From assembly GCA_031002005.1 (NCBI GenBank), contig CM061914.1, positions 16,230,148-16,294,147 of the forward strand: a stretch of DNA of 64,000 bases, read 5' to 3'. Source of the stretch: Vandiemenella viatica. Its lineage: Eukaryota; Arthropoda; Insecta; Orthoptera; Morabidae. The notes beneath the pieces were generated by a model, which was not told the DNA's origin, did not search any database, and saw only the letters and a program-made list of their open reading frames with translations. The translations under genes were made by a program, and so were the position numbers. This document shows, piece by piece, positions 22,562 through 33,351 of this stretch. Within the stretch, counting starts at the first letter, position 1; the number at the start of each line of letters is the position of its first letter.

Positions 22562-24080
22562 CAGGGTTCTTACGGGCCTTAAAAAGCCTTAAGGAGGCCT
22601 TAATTTTCATTTTAATTTTTAAGGGCCCTTAAAAGGCCCTAAAATTAGCTGAAAAGCCTTAAAATCTTTGAAAAAGCCTGATTTTTTTTTAATGCCAAGA
22701 TACGCCATAGTAAATTTCACTATCCCGGTGACGCGCCGATCGGCAGATTTCTCTCTGGCTCGACCTTGACCAAGTGCGAGTCAAAGTGCTTATATTTCAA
22801 GCAAGTAGTAGAGTCTTTGCACAGATCCTCTCTTATGTAGTTCGGCTTCGTACATGCCTGCGTCTTACATTTCTTGGCAATTTCTAACAAGTTTCTTATG
22901 TATATATTATTTTATTGCATATTACAGCTTAATTTACATTAACTATTTTTTTTCTTGTATGATTTACAGTGGGAAAGTGTACATTTAATGTATTATGGTT
23001 AAATAACGAAGATTACAAACATTGGCTCGCTCCATCCTGTGATAAGTACAAAGGATATTGCAGTATTTGCTGTAAAGATTTTGAACTCGGAAAAATGTCT
23101 GAAAAAGAAGTTTTCGAGAAGAAAATGGAGGTCAAAGACTTAATTTTTACGATGACTAATCTCCTATAAATTATAGAGTTGTAAGAAGTCTGACTTGCCT
23201 TGATCCTAGACAGATTGCGCTAAATAGTAGCAACTGTTATGAAAAGATGAAATATCTTCTGATTCACTTGTCAAAAATAAATTGAATTGGAGGAGGAGAC
23301 TGTGATGAAATTCTTATACAGTATCATAGTTTTTTTTTATCACAAGTTGCCTCAAATGCTTCAAACCACTTCAGCTCATTTAATCCACATGATGAGCATT
23401 CACGATTAGATATATTTTTAGAGAAGTATCTAGGCAAAGAAGATTATAACAGAGTACACAAAGTAATAAAAATATTGTTGCTGTTATCACATGGACAAGC
23501 TGATGTTGAACGAGGCTTCTCTGTAAACGAGCAGTTGGAAGTTGAAAATTTAAAAGAAGAGTCTTTAGTGGCTCAAAGATTAGTCAGTCAACATTTCAGA
23601 AACAGCAAAAATAAGTTGTTAATAACTAAGGAGCTAAGGATATATGCAGCTATGGCTCGTCAAAAGTATATTGCGTACCTGGAAGAGAAAAAAAATGCAA
23701 AGAATACAGGGATTCAGGGAGTGAAACGCAAATCTATTTTAGATGATTTGGAAGATTTGAATTGTAAAAAGGCACACCTAGTAACTGCAATTAAAGATCT
23801 TGAAGATAATGCTGATAAACTAGCAGATAAAGCTGAGGTTATAGGGGATGTTAAGTAAATCACACAGTCCAATAGTTATCGACGAACCGCTACAGTTAAA
23901 AAAGCTGAATTTGAGGATGTTGAAAGTAAAATTGAGGCTCTATTGAAAGATTTAAAAGAGAATTGACCTTTGTTTTTAAACAATGTGAAAATAAATAAAA
24001 ATATCATTTAAAAAAGTGTATATTTTTTTTTATTTAACCTGAATACATTTTAATGACTCTTACCAGTATGTTTTATGTTT
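22562..24080 (+). mobile_element. hAT-family DNA transposon, internally deleted
   Basis: The left end reads CAGGGTTCTTACGGGCC, a hAT-like terminus. An N-terminal frame (22969-23167) encodes a zinc-finger-like region (FNVLWLNNEDYKHWLAP, YCSICCKDFEL). The C-terminal dimerisation region (from about 23440, main frame 23475-23858) contains LLLSHGQADVERGFSVN and EESLVAQRLV, a hallmark of a hAT transposase subgroup. The catalytic middle is missing, so it is a deletion derivative that would depend on a helper. The right terminus is not visible, perhaps removed by the adjoining PLE tail. Confidence 0.75.
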
Positions 24081-24084
24081 ACCC

Positions 24085-24262
24085 TTGTAAATAAGATAGG
24101 ATAGGGAAAATAAACAGTTACCCGTCACTTACCACAGATGAAGGCAGGAGGGCGAGACAGGTAAAAACACAGAAACACACGAATTGCACAATATTTCGAC
24201 CTTAGTCTTACTCATGTAGGAGGCGAGACATATGGCAGGGGGAAAGATGTGGTCACATCCCA
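24085..24262 (-). repeat. PLE-type terminal repeat, family A
   Basis: On the minus strand: CGGGTTGGGATGTG, CTCCTACATGAGTAAG, GGTCGAAATATTGTGC, CCTCCTGCCTTCATCTG, TGGTAAGTGACGG and TTTCCCTATCCTATC. The same succession occurs at 40208-40375 and 48380-48551 on the plus strand. No coding part is attached. CGAAATATTGTG is the 3' half of a PLE terminal ribozyme-like motif. Confidence 0.65.
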
Positions 24263-24520
24263 ACCCGCCAAAACAAATGGAGTGGCTGAAAAAGTTATTT
24301 GTTTAGTACGATAATTTTTGAAAGATAGCAACCAAAAAGTTAGAGTAGGAAATAAAGTATTAAAAAAATTGGAAGTGCCACAGGGTAGCATATTGGGACC
24401 ATTGCTCTTCATTATTCTAATGAATTGGTGTGTTAACGGTTTACTATCAGAAGTTAAGTTGTTTGCAAATGACATAATGCTATATAAATGGATCAAAATG
24501 CTAGAGGATTGTGAACAGCT

Positions 24521-24917
24521 TGTAGCATTTCTTAAATGGCACTGAATATCATTAAGAAAAGGTACCGTGTTGCATTTATGATCTTCTTATTATTATTAAC
24601 TCCGAAGTGGTTTTCAATATGTTTATCTTTATTTATATATATCGTAATATGCCTTTTGTGCGGCTATAGTAAATAATTAATCTGTTAGCCATTATTCTGC
24701 ACAATTTAAATCACTCTTTTATTACATTAAATACATCGTTCTTAAATACATAATCGGACTTCTTCCTGCAAGTTCTCCTTAGCGCTGACCTAGGCAATCT
24801 CCTAGTTAATCTCTGTCTATCTGTTGCTATAGAAACCCTTCTTAAAAAGAGTATTGATAGGCCTGTGTCATGGAACTTATACTTCAAAGATGTCATTATA
24901 ATATCTGTTATGCTACA
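24521..24917 (-). repeat. 3' LTR (397 bp) of the gag-only element
   Basis: In minus-strand sense it begins TGTAGCATAACAG and ends AAATGCTACA. It contains a TATA-like ATATATATAAATAAAG stretch that is also present in the 5' LTR. It follows the polypurine run directly. Confidence 0.85.
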
Positions 24918-26375
24918 GCCCCCACAAGTTTACCATACCATTTTCCATCAATAAATGGTCATGGTAAACTTTCCGGTAAATGTTACCTTTTTTTAAGTAA
25001 GGAGAGCTTACGTTGTACATTTGATTAACAAACACAATTTTTTTTTCACATATAACGAGGACTGATGGCTTGATTGACTTTCCTAGTTGGGTCTCCATGA
25101 GTAGCGACTGTCCTTATCACTTAACAATAAAAGAAAAACCAAAACTACAATAAGTCTTTATATTACACTACAATATTGTCCATCCCACCAGTATGCTACT
25201 TAGATTGCTATTGTAAACAACTGTTATTTAGTAACATCATCTTTGTAATCATCTTCAGCTGTCATGGCCTCCACCTGTTTACCAAGCATACCATTCAAAT
25301 AGTTAAAAATTCCATTAACTACCCTTGGTACATGATATTCTTCATAAGACTGATCTTTTTTGAACAATTTTACTGTTCGATAACCGGCAACATTATTTAA
25401 ATCACATGTTTGGTACCATGGACCAGTACAATCAACCCTCGCTAATACGACTGGGACACCATTGTTTCTTGCTAATCTAGCATCACCATCACAGCTTCAT
25501 TTTTATTTCATTTCTTCAATACATTACATTATATTCTCCCCATAAGTAATAACTTCTCTCCACTTTACTTCATCTTGAATATATTCATATCTAGACTATG
25601 AGATGTACCAACAGAGTCATTTAAAGGTTCTACCTGGACCTCAGCTATGCCTGTGTTAGCCAAATCCTGAACCTTTCGGTATCATTTAAAGGCAATGCCT
25701 GGATCGTGGCCTTATTTACAGGAACTGAGTCTTGACTGCCCTGCTGTACCCTCTCTATATGATATTTTACTTCTTAATTTATTACACATTTATTCTATCA
25801 TAGCAATACCTTGGTTTCTTCTCAACTCATTCTATTCATTCTAATGCTCCGGTATACCTTACAAACTATATGTTTTTTTTTAAAAAAAGAACGTCCTAAT
25901 AGCCAATAAACTTTTATGTAATGGTATGCTGTGGTAACAGCCGAAGACTGTGCATCTGACCAAGATCGTCAATATTGGTAGATAACAGCTTCCACTTAGT
26001 GATTATAAACTTTTACTATCATTACAGTTGAAGAATTGTGTGCAGCCACAACAATCAGTACTTTTTACAAGTGTTTTGTGGCACTGAATAACAATAATAT
26101 GCCAACTATAACTTAATAATAATAATAAATTCCAATCTGACAGAGTTTATATGTACACACCTGTGCCCTGCACTAGTGTTAAATCTTTTCATTCACATTA
26201 AACTAATTCATCATTTTCTGAGTTGTAGGTTCAATACCCTGATTGAATTTGTACACAGGATGAGGCAGTAAGCATAGCTTACCCCTCTACAAAAAAAGAA
26301 AACCCTTTTTTCTATATTTCCAGTTCACTTTTTCCCAGTTATTCATACAAAACAACTTCCTGTTTACAGTGAATC

Positions 26376-27078
26376 TTACTTTGCCAGAACAGTAACATGG
26401 CAAACCAACTTCAAAAATATGTAACGAACTCTGAAAATGTTCAACACCATTATTCTGTAACTGCTTTGATTCATAATCACAAACATAATTCTCCCCAACA
26501 ATGGAAAAAAGTCACAGTTTACATCCTTCAAAATCATCAAACTACCCAATCCATCTACATTCATTAAAATCTCTTCCATCTCTTTTACATGACCCCCTTC
26601 TTTGACAATTTGTCTATCCTTTACATGATTTACCTCATCATTAATTGTAACATCACTCATCTCATATTTTTCCCTTACAGTATTAGGCCTACTATCATTA
26701 CTTTCAATTGTATTACCTAATGATTCACAATGAATTGCATTCGTACTTTGTTCAAACCCTCTAATTACTAGACTCTCATTGCATACCTTTAGTTCCTCAT
26801 TTGTCCTTGTACACTGTTTTTCAGCCCTTTCTATATACTTATCTAACTTTGCCTGTACATCAGTTTCTGATCTAATTATTCGATCCTCTAGAGACTTTTT
26901 AGAGATTTTTTATTTCTTCACTTAATTGTGCTTGTGTAGCTGTAAGTTGTGCTGTTAGTCGCAACTCAAGTCGAAATAGTATTTTTTCTAATGCACCTAC
27001 AGTGACTGTTTCATCTTTCTTATTTACAGAACCCAAAGGATCACAAATAACCATTTCACCTGGCATCTGATTAGCCAT
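26376..27078 (-). pseudogene. Gag-like ORF of the LTR element, one frameshift
   Basis: The frame starts at the ATG at 27076-27078 (MANQMPGEM) and runs about 234 codons to a stop at 26376, with one frameshift near 26910. The first part is rich in charged and heptad-like residues (LEKILFRLELRLTAQ, then SLEDRIIRSETDVQ), suggesting a coiled coil as in insect Gypsy gag proteins. No zinc knuckle is visible. The gag role is inferred from its place after the PBS, not from a family match. Confidence 0.5.
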
Positions 27079-27530
27079 TCTGTAGAAAGCTAAGCCATAC
27101 TCAGCGTCCCAAAACTAGTATCAATAAAATGACGTGATATAATAAATTATTTGAATAAACAACAAAAATTCGAAAAGATAGGTTATGTTAAACTCCCAAA
27201 AAACGTAAAACTAATTCTACCCGCACACCGCTTCTGCCACAGTCAACGTTCTTGTCACAATCAACAAGTTTTTGATTACAAGAACAAAGATAATTGAGTC
27301 TAGAAAACACTTAACTTTAACGTATTTTGTAGCTGGCGGTTTCTACGGCGGACGTTGTCAATCCCTGGCTGGTTCCCGCTCGGCCGCTAGTAGCGCTGTG
27401 TGCTTCCAAGTTCCAACGATACTCCTCTCTTCCTTTCTTGATTTTTTGTTGTCTGCTAGATACTCAAATTCGTAAGTTTACGTAGTAATTTCTTTATTCT
27501 GCAGCACCCAAGTCCACTGCATGATCGCCA

Positions 27531-27647
27531 TGTAGCATTTCTTAAATGATCTTATTATCATTAAGAAGAAGTACCTGGAACGGGAGCCATGTAGCATTTC
27601 TTAAATGATCTTATTATCATTAAGAAGAAGTCCTGTCACGGTCACCA
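27531..27647 (-). repeat. Two extra tandem U5-PBS modules (58 and 59 bp)
   Basis: Units 27590-27647 and 27531-27589 each hold an 18-19 bp primer-binding-like sequence beginning TGG, then the same 40-bp copy of the U5 end finishing AAATGCTACA. A third PBS-like sequence (TGGCGATCATGCAGTGGAC) follows at 27530 downward. The three PBS-like sequences differ: TGGTGACCGTGACAGGAC, TGGCTCCCGTTCCAGGTAC and TGGCGATCATGCAGTGGAC. From memory the first resembles the tRNA-Arg PBS of mdg1/412-type Gypsy elements. Confidence 0.8.
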
Positions 27648-27803
27648 TGTAGCATTTCTTAAATGATCACTGTTTATCATTAAGAAAAAGGTATCGTGTT
27701 GCATTTATGATCTTCTTATTATTATTAACTCTGAAGTGGTTTTCAATATGTTTAGTCTTTATTTATATATATCGTAATATGCCTTTATGCCTGTTATGCT
27801 ACA
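27648..27803 (-). repeat. 5' LTR (156 bp) with a U3 deletion
   Basis: It matches both ends of the 397-bp 3' LTR but lacks about 230-240 bp of U3. The TATA-like stretch and the R/U5 side remain. Confidence 0.8.
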
Positions 27804-28127
27804 AGCTGCAGGGTGATCTGGACAGGATATCTAGCTGGGTTGATAAACATGGGATGAAGATAAATGCAAAGAAGAGTCAGCTTATTAGATACACATATGA
27901 AAAAACTAATTGTTGATTATGATTATAAGGTGAGGAAGGAATTGCTAGTTGAAGACTTGAAATCTAAATATCTTGGAATAATGTTTGATAAGAAGCTCAA
28001 CTGGCCATTGGACAGCTGTTACGAAAAGGTTTCATAATCCTTCACTTGTAAAGGAATTGGATTACAAAACTTTGGTCAGACCATTGCTTGATATGGTGGT
28101 GTGGTATAGGACCCATATTTTGTGTAT

Positions 28128-29497
28128 TGTAAGCACCTATGAATTTTGGCAAATTCTAGTTTTGCTTAGGCGAGACTTAGAAATTTTGAGAAGTGTAGTT
28201 TTCAACATTAAGGAATTTGCCTGTAATCTTCCCCATAGTTACAATTTGCTATAAAAATCATTTTAAATTGTATTTATCATATCGAAAAATGTTTATTTTA
28301 GGAGATATTCCGTTTTGTTCATGTTTTGAAACACGCGATCGGAAGAGTAGAAATTCTAAGATTTGTAATATCTTTAAATCGCGTAAAGCTACAACCGAAC
28401 TTTTATCACCAGCTGTAGTCAGCACTGTCCCCGATATTTTGGCAGTAGAATTAAGTAATTCGGCCAAGTTTAATTAAAGATTTTAATTAAGAGAAAATAA
28501 TAAGCTTTTTTATTAAAAGAGATATTAATTTTAAAATTACATCAGTAAATAGCCCTAATTGAGACGATTTCGTATATATATGGGTTTCCATAAAAAGTTT
28601 TAGTATTCGTCTGGAAATCAAGTTCTTGAAAATTGATTATTGCTGATTGTTGGGTGGAAGTTTCGGGAAAGTCCGCCAAGATTGGTCACGTGATGAATTT
28701 AGTGTTAAGACGATAGAAACCTTTTGGAATAGTAAATTAAATTAAAATAGATAGAACAGGATGATAGAAAGTCCCTGTAAAAATCTCAAATTAAACTATC
28801 GTATACTTTTGAAGATATTAATTAAAGAAAGATTTGCCAAGGTCATAGGCGCGCGCAGGGCTATAATAGTTCGTGCGGTAAGCACACATTGTCTCATTCT
28901 CACGCCGGGAAGTGATCGAGCAACTCCGCGCATGACTTTATCAGTTTAAAATAGGAACTTAGCAAAATGTAGTTTGTCTTTTCTCGCTTTTGGTTTCGTC
29001 TGTACTACGGGAAAAGTATGTGAAGTATCATTACGTCGGTGTTGTCGTGGGTCGTAACTTGCTACGCTGGTCAGTGAACAGTTTTCGACCATGTGGGGTG
29101 TTGGGTTATATAATCACTTTAACTTTTAATATGAACTTTTAAATTTACAAAAGGGGTCAGTCGGTTAAATTTCTCTCCACAACTTGCAAACTTTGGAAAA
29201 GAGTGTTCGATTTGCCTGCTCAACTGTAAAATGCATATTTAAAATTGTGACTTTGAAAAATAAAACTTTGGATTTTCTAGCAGTGAACTTGTGTGTTTTA
29301 TTAGATAGCTTACAACCTTTTCTCTATTTGTGTGTTAACAAATATAGTGGCGACATCAAGCATTTAAGTTGAGTTATCTGGCTACATGGTCAAGTCAAAA
29401 TCATTTCGTAAATTTTCTACAGAACTTGAGTCAACATCAAGAGTTAGTTGAGGCACTAAGGCTATACTACAGCCCCAGTATCAGCCTTGTCCTTACA
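28128..29497 (+). mobile_element. Solo LTR (1,370 bp) with GTAT target duplication
   Basis: It begins TGTAAGCACC and ends CCTTACA, flanked by GTAT at 28124-28127 and 29498-29501. Removing it joins the host LINE as TTTGTGTATCAAATAC. An AATAAA lies near 29260 and a PBS-like TAGTGGCGAC near 29346. The second copy at 40376-42376 shares both ends and the 3' part (CAAGCATTTAAGTTGA, TACATGGTC versus CAACATGGTC). No internal coding region is present, so it arose by LTR-LTR recombination. Confidence 0.82.
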
Positions 29498-29990
29498 GTA
29501 TCAAATACAGGGATTGGAAAAGGTGCAAAGAAGGGCTGCTAAATGTGTCTCTGGAAATTATTGCAAAAAACAATCTGTTACTGATATGATAAAAAAAAAC
29601 TGGATTGCGATTCATTGGACTACAGGAGAAGGGTGAAGAGAGTCATGGGAGTTCACAAGGCTTATACTGGTGATGTGGCATGGAATGATATTGGTGAAAG
29701 AATTGAAAATAATGCATGAACAGGAAGATTTGACCATGACCACTACCTGGCACTCGATTTCAGTCACTTGGGTGTGGAAAGATTTTATTTCGTAGGTAAT
29801 GGGCTCAGGGATTGGCGTAAGTTACCAAGATAATTGATGAATAATTTCCCAAAAATGGTGAAACAGTTTGAAGTTGGAATTTGTAGAGGGCAAAAGTAGG
29901 TGGGTACAGGAAAGGGGGGAAAATGGGTGTGTAAGGAAATTGCCACCGGAGTGCTCCATCTCTTATTAAATTATATTAACATAGCATTAT

Positions 29991-30803
29991 TTAACTGCTG
30001 GCACATTTGTCTCATCAGCAGTAAACAAATGGTATCATCTGGGAGTTTAGAAAGACATTCTGATATTTCAGTTAAACTACCATCATCTTAGGAATTAGTT
30101 TGAAGGGTTATCAGACAATTTGTTCAATACTTCATGGTGTTGTTGAGTTTTAACACCTATCCTTATTCTGAGTAACATTTCAACGAATGTTGAATTTACC
30201 TTTCACCTATTTTGTGTTGTTAGCATAAGTGACTCTTGCAGAGAGTTATTTGAAAATGCAGACACTTTTACTGCTGCAGCAGAGAATATATGCATAATAA
30301 GGTCCTCTGTAATCAGTAATTCCATTCAGTTTGTTTAAAATAAAACATTTAGTATAAAAAAGTGTTTTTGTATAACACTTTCTCAGATAAAATTTGTGTT
30401 TAACAGTTTGAATAGGAATGAAAACCAGCTAGAGTATTCATTCTACTCAATTAGATAATTTTTTCAGTAGCAGAAAGAACATTGGATACTATTGACATAT
30501 AAATTACCATCAGAACTACTACTTCGATGTCAGTGCTTTAGGACAAAAATGATTAATAGCTTTTTGGTCGCAGCCAATGCAGTATACAAAAGGATACTAT
30601 GAACATTGCACTTTTGCATCCAAACTGTTATACTAAGAATATTATTGGTCCCAGAATCATATCAACCTCTCCGATTTTTCGCTTAAATATTTTAGTTTTT
30701 CATGTAATATAACCTCTTGTTTTTATCTAATTTAAATAAGTTAATACGTCAGCTTGTATGATTAAAAAAGCGTTATCATGAACTTTGAAAGAACCAAAAA
30801 TCA
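29991..30803. other. No gene recognised
   Basis: AT-rich intron sequence without a supported ORF or repeat. Confidence 0.5.
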
Positions 30804-30812
30804 TTGCTTCTT

Positions 30813-31040
30813 CTTTTTTCCCCTGCTTAACGTCTTTCTAACAGCGAGGTCTTTTGGAGACAGGAAAGGATGGGGGGCAAGGAATTCGGCCATGGCCTTT
30901 TGAAGGAATCATCCTGGCATTTGCCTGGAGTGATTTGGGAAACCATGAAAAACCCAAATCTGGATGCCTGGATGGGGATTTGAACCGCCGTCCTCCCGAA
31001 TGAGAGGTCAGAACGCTAGCCATTACACCACCACGCTCGG
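30813..31040 (-). mobile_element. tRNA-derived SINE, full length
   Basis: On the minus strand it begins CCGAGCGTGGTGGTGTAATGG (A box region), has a B box within GGTTCAAATCCCC, and continues CATCCAGATTTGGG, AATCACTCCAGGCAAATGCC and the 3' end. It is flanked by TTGCTTCTT at 30804-30812 and 31041-31049. Confidence 0.85.
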
Positions 31041-31353
31041 TTGCTTCTTTTAGAAATAAAATTAAAATAACCAGTTTCAACAGGAAACAGTGCTAGAGGC
31101 CAGTATAAATTTGAAGAAGGATGGAGAGTGTTATCACGTAGTCACCAAAGCTGTAAGTTAAAGTGCTGGAGAGCAAAGAATATGATGATCATATACACAT
31201 ACATAACATTTTGGGTGACTGCATAATAATATGCCACAGTACCTAAAGAAGACATGTGTCAGTCCTCTCACAGTCATCTGCAGTAGAATCTACTGCAGAA
31301 ATCTAAATATGAAATTGTGGATTGAGAATGAGGCAGTATAATGCTGTGACATA

Positions 31354-32478
31354 CACTATCTGATCCAGACACCCCTATGTAATGTGGAATTAAACACAGG
31401 TGGATCCACTAGTGTAAAAGGAGGCGGAAAATTGTGTTGTTAGTAGAGAAGCAGTAACAGCAAAATGGGTCATTCAGGAGAGCTCGGTAACTTTGAATGT
31501 GGGCTGTGTGGATGTCACTTAAGTCACTTAAGTAACAAATCCATCAGGGACATTTAAACCCTTCTAGAGCTGCTCAAGTCGTGTGTGATTGTGAAGTGGA
31601 AACACTAGTGAACAACCACAACTATACCAAGACCAACAGACCTCATTTAATGTTGGAAAGGAACTGATGTGCATTGCAAAGGGAGGCTGAAAAAAATTGT
31701 AAGAAATCAGTGAAAGGAATCACTTGAGGTATCCAATTGATATCAGCAGTCCAGGCTAGCATAAATATTGTACATCAGGAGGTGTATATGTCAAGCTGCT
31801 GCTTATAAGCTAAATATTTTTGCAGTCAATGGTAAGTATGCTTGACACCAATGAAGTGCGGACAACATGAAACAAGTGATATGAAGTTATGAGTCACGCT
31901 GTGGTGATCGGATGGAAGGTTTTGTTACCTGCCATCATATTTGGTGCCAACAGTGAAGTATGGAAGAGGTGGTATTGTTGTATGGGGGTGTTTTTTTTAT
32001 GGTTATGGTGTGTTTCCCTTAGTGTGCATAAGAAAACTCTAAATGTGAAAGGATATGAACATATTTTAAACCACTGCATTCCGCGTACAGCTGAGCACCA
32101 GTTCAGAGATGATGATTGTATCTGGATGACAATGTGTGTTGTCTCAAAGCTGCATCTGTGAATCAATGGATGGTGGACAGTAAAATTCCTGAAATGGACT
32201 GGCCTGACAAGTCACAGACTGAATCCAATAGAAACCTTTGGAATGAGTGAGAACATCGACTTCACTTCAGACCCCAGCATCCAACATCACTACTTTCTCT
32301 GGTTTCAGCTCTCGAGGATGGTTGGGCTGCCATTCCTCCACAGAGTTTCAGATATCTCGTTTAAAGTCTCCCCCAGCAAAGTTAAAGCCACTATAAAAAG
32401 GGTGGACCCAAACGTGACCATGCATAAAGTCCAAGTGCAGTTTCAGATAGGTATCCAGATACATTAGAGCGTATAGTG
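31354..32478 (+). mobile_element. Tc1-like transposon, degenerate
   Basis: The 1,125-bp element starts CACTATCTGATCC and ends ATAGTG, flanked by TA. The right end reads AGGTATCCAGATAC and the left, reversed, GGGTGTCTGGATC. Broken frames match a Tc1 transposase: MGHSGELGNFE at the start, VWGCFS-like region near 31990, KGYEHILNHCI, FRDDDCIW, and HRLNPIE near the third catalytic region. Multiple stops and frameshifts make it inactive. Confidence 0.78.
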
Positions 32479-32482
32479 TATA

Positions 32483-33046
32483 AGTAAGACAGAAATAAAG
32501 TTAACAAGAGAAATTAATGTTGGCTGAAACAAAAATTATCACTGTTGTGGTTGTGGAACTGACGAAGGAAAGGAAGTAATGATGGCAAGAGAGAAATCAT
32601 TGTATGCCATAGTTAATGGTGAAGTGAAATATTTTTCTGGGTGTACTAGTAATTTGTATTTGCAAAGAGTCATAGTCACTTACAGCTGTAAAAAGAAAAT
32701 TGTTTTTATTTTAACTAGATTTATAAGTATGTTTTTGAGATTATGTAATTACTGTTATCTCTAGACTAATATTTCAATAGCTGACTAAGTCAGTTCGTAA
32801 AACACAACGTTTTAGTGGTAAAAATCTATTTCTGTTTTTTATGAAGAGATTTACTCGGCTAGTTTCCGTAGAAAATTTTATTCATGTACAATGTCGATAA
32901 AGACTTCATTCCTGTATTGTTAGCTCTTATTTATTCTATCAAGGAATTTAGTGTGTCAAGTCCAAGAACTACACATATCTTAGTTATCCCACTACATTTA
33001 AATTTTGTGCACTATTTACATTTTTTTAAATTTTCTTTCTTTTCAG
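32483..33046. other. mRpL44 intron 1, 3' end
   Basis: No element seen. It ends in the polypyrimidine tract and acceptor TTTCTTTTCAG at 33036-33046. Confidence 0.6.
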
Positions 33047-33152
33047 CTAACAGATCTGTTAAAAGATGGGTTGGTCCAACATTGAGAGTATTAAAAACTA
33101 GAAAAGATAAACTTGAACCAGCAATACCACGCAGGTCTACATTTTTGGAATG
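33047..33152 (+). CDS. mRpL44: Mitochondrial ribosomal protein L44, coding exon 2
   Basis: This 106-nt exon encodes ANRSVKRWVGPTLRVLKTRK, then DKLEPAIPRRSTFLEW. It matches the conserved KRWV-PTL-LK-R-DK...FLEW segment that precedes the RNase III-like domain of insect mRpL44. Acceptor TTTCAG|C; donor GAATG|GTAATA at 33153. It receives one base from exon 1 (Ala codon) and gives two to exon 3 (Trp codon, TG|G), so phases agree at both ends. It sits between a Tc1 element 568 bp upstream and a mariner 199 bp downstream. Confidence 0.85.
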
Positions 33153-33351
33153 GTAATAAAAATTAAATGGTTAAGAGCAAATGTAGGAAGAAACTTTGTC
33201 ATAATATTCTAGAATCAATTTTACTTGAATTCTTACATTATGGAACTCACTCACCAGTTTTTAGTTAAAAATGACAGTGTTAAGTGAGGTATATCTCATC
33301 TATATTTAGGACTTCGCCCTTTGTAAGGCACTCAGTGTTTAGTGCTTTATA

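Larger units (their letters stand above)
24521..27803 (-). mobile_element. Gag-only LTR retrotransposon with 4-bp TSD
   Basis: A 3,283-bp element has TGTAGC...GCTACA ends and is flanked by AGCT at 24517-24520 and 27804-27807. Removing it restores GAACAGCTGCAGGG, which reads E-Q-L-Q in the host LINE. It lies on the minus strand: 5' LTR 27648-27803, PBS modules 27500-27647, a gag-like frame 27078-26376, polypurine run GTGGGGGC next to the 3' LTR, and 3' LTR 24521-24917. A 4-bp TSD fits the Gypsy group. No protease, RT or integrase is present, so it must be mobilised in trans, like TR-GAG or LARD-type elements. Confidence 0.85.
21535..29990 (+). mobile_element. CR1-like LINE split by four later insertions
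   Basis: One LINE can be followed in pieces. Degenerate endonuclease at about 21590-22020; linker and RT start at 22060-22560 (ending TDVLKKAGCDILP); RT core at about 24290-24520 (VPQGSILGPLLF, LFANDIMLY); RT end at 27804-28127 (QGDLDRISSWVDKHG, KYLGIMFDKKLNW); and C terminus with 3' UTR at 29498-29975 (EKVQRRAAKCVSGNY). Between them lie a hAT element, a PLE tail, an LTR element and a solo LTR. Removing the last two at their TSDs restores the codons exactly. Part of the RT core is lost around the hAT/PLE insertions. Confidence 0.8.

Noticed and set aside
24085..24262. Right terminal inverted repeat of the hAT element
   Set aside because: The sequence matches PLE tails at 40.2 and 48.4 kb and not the hAT left end.
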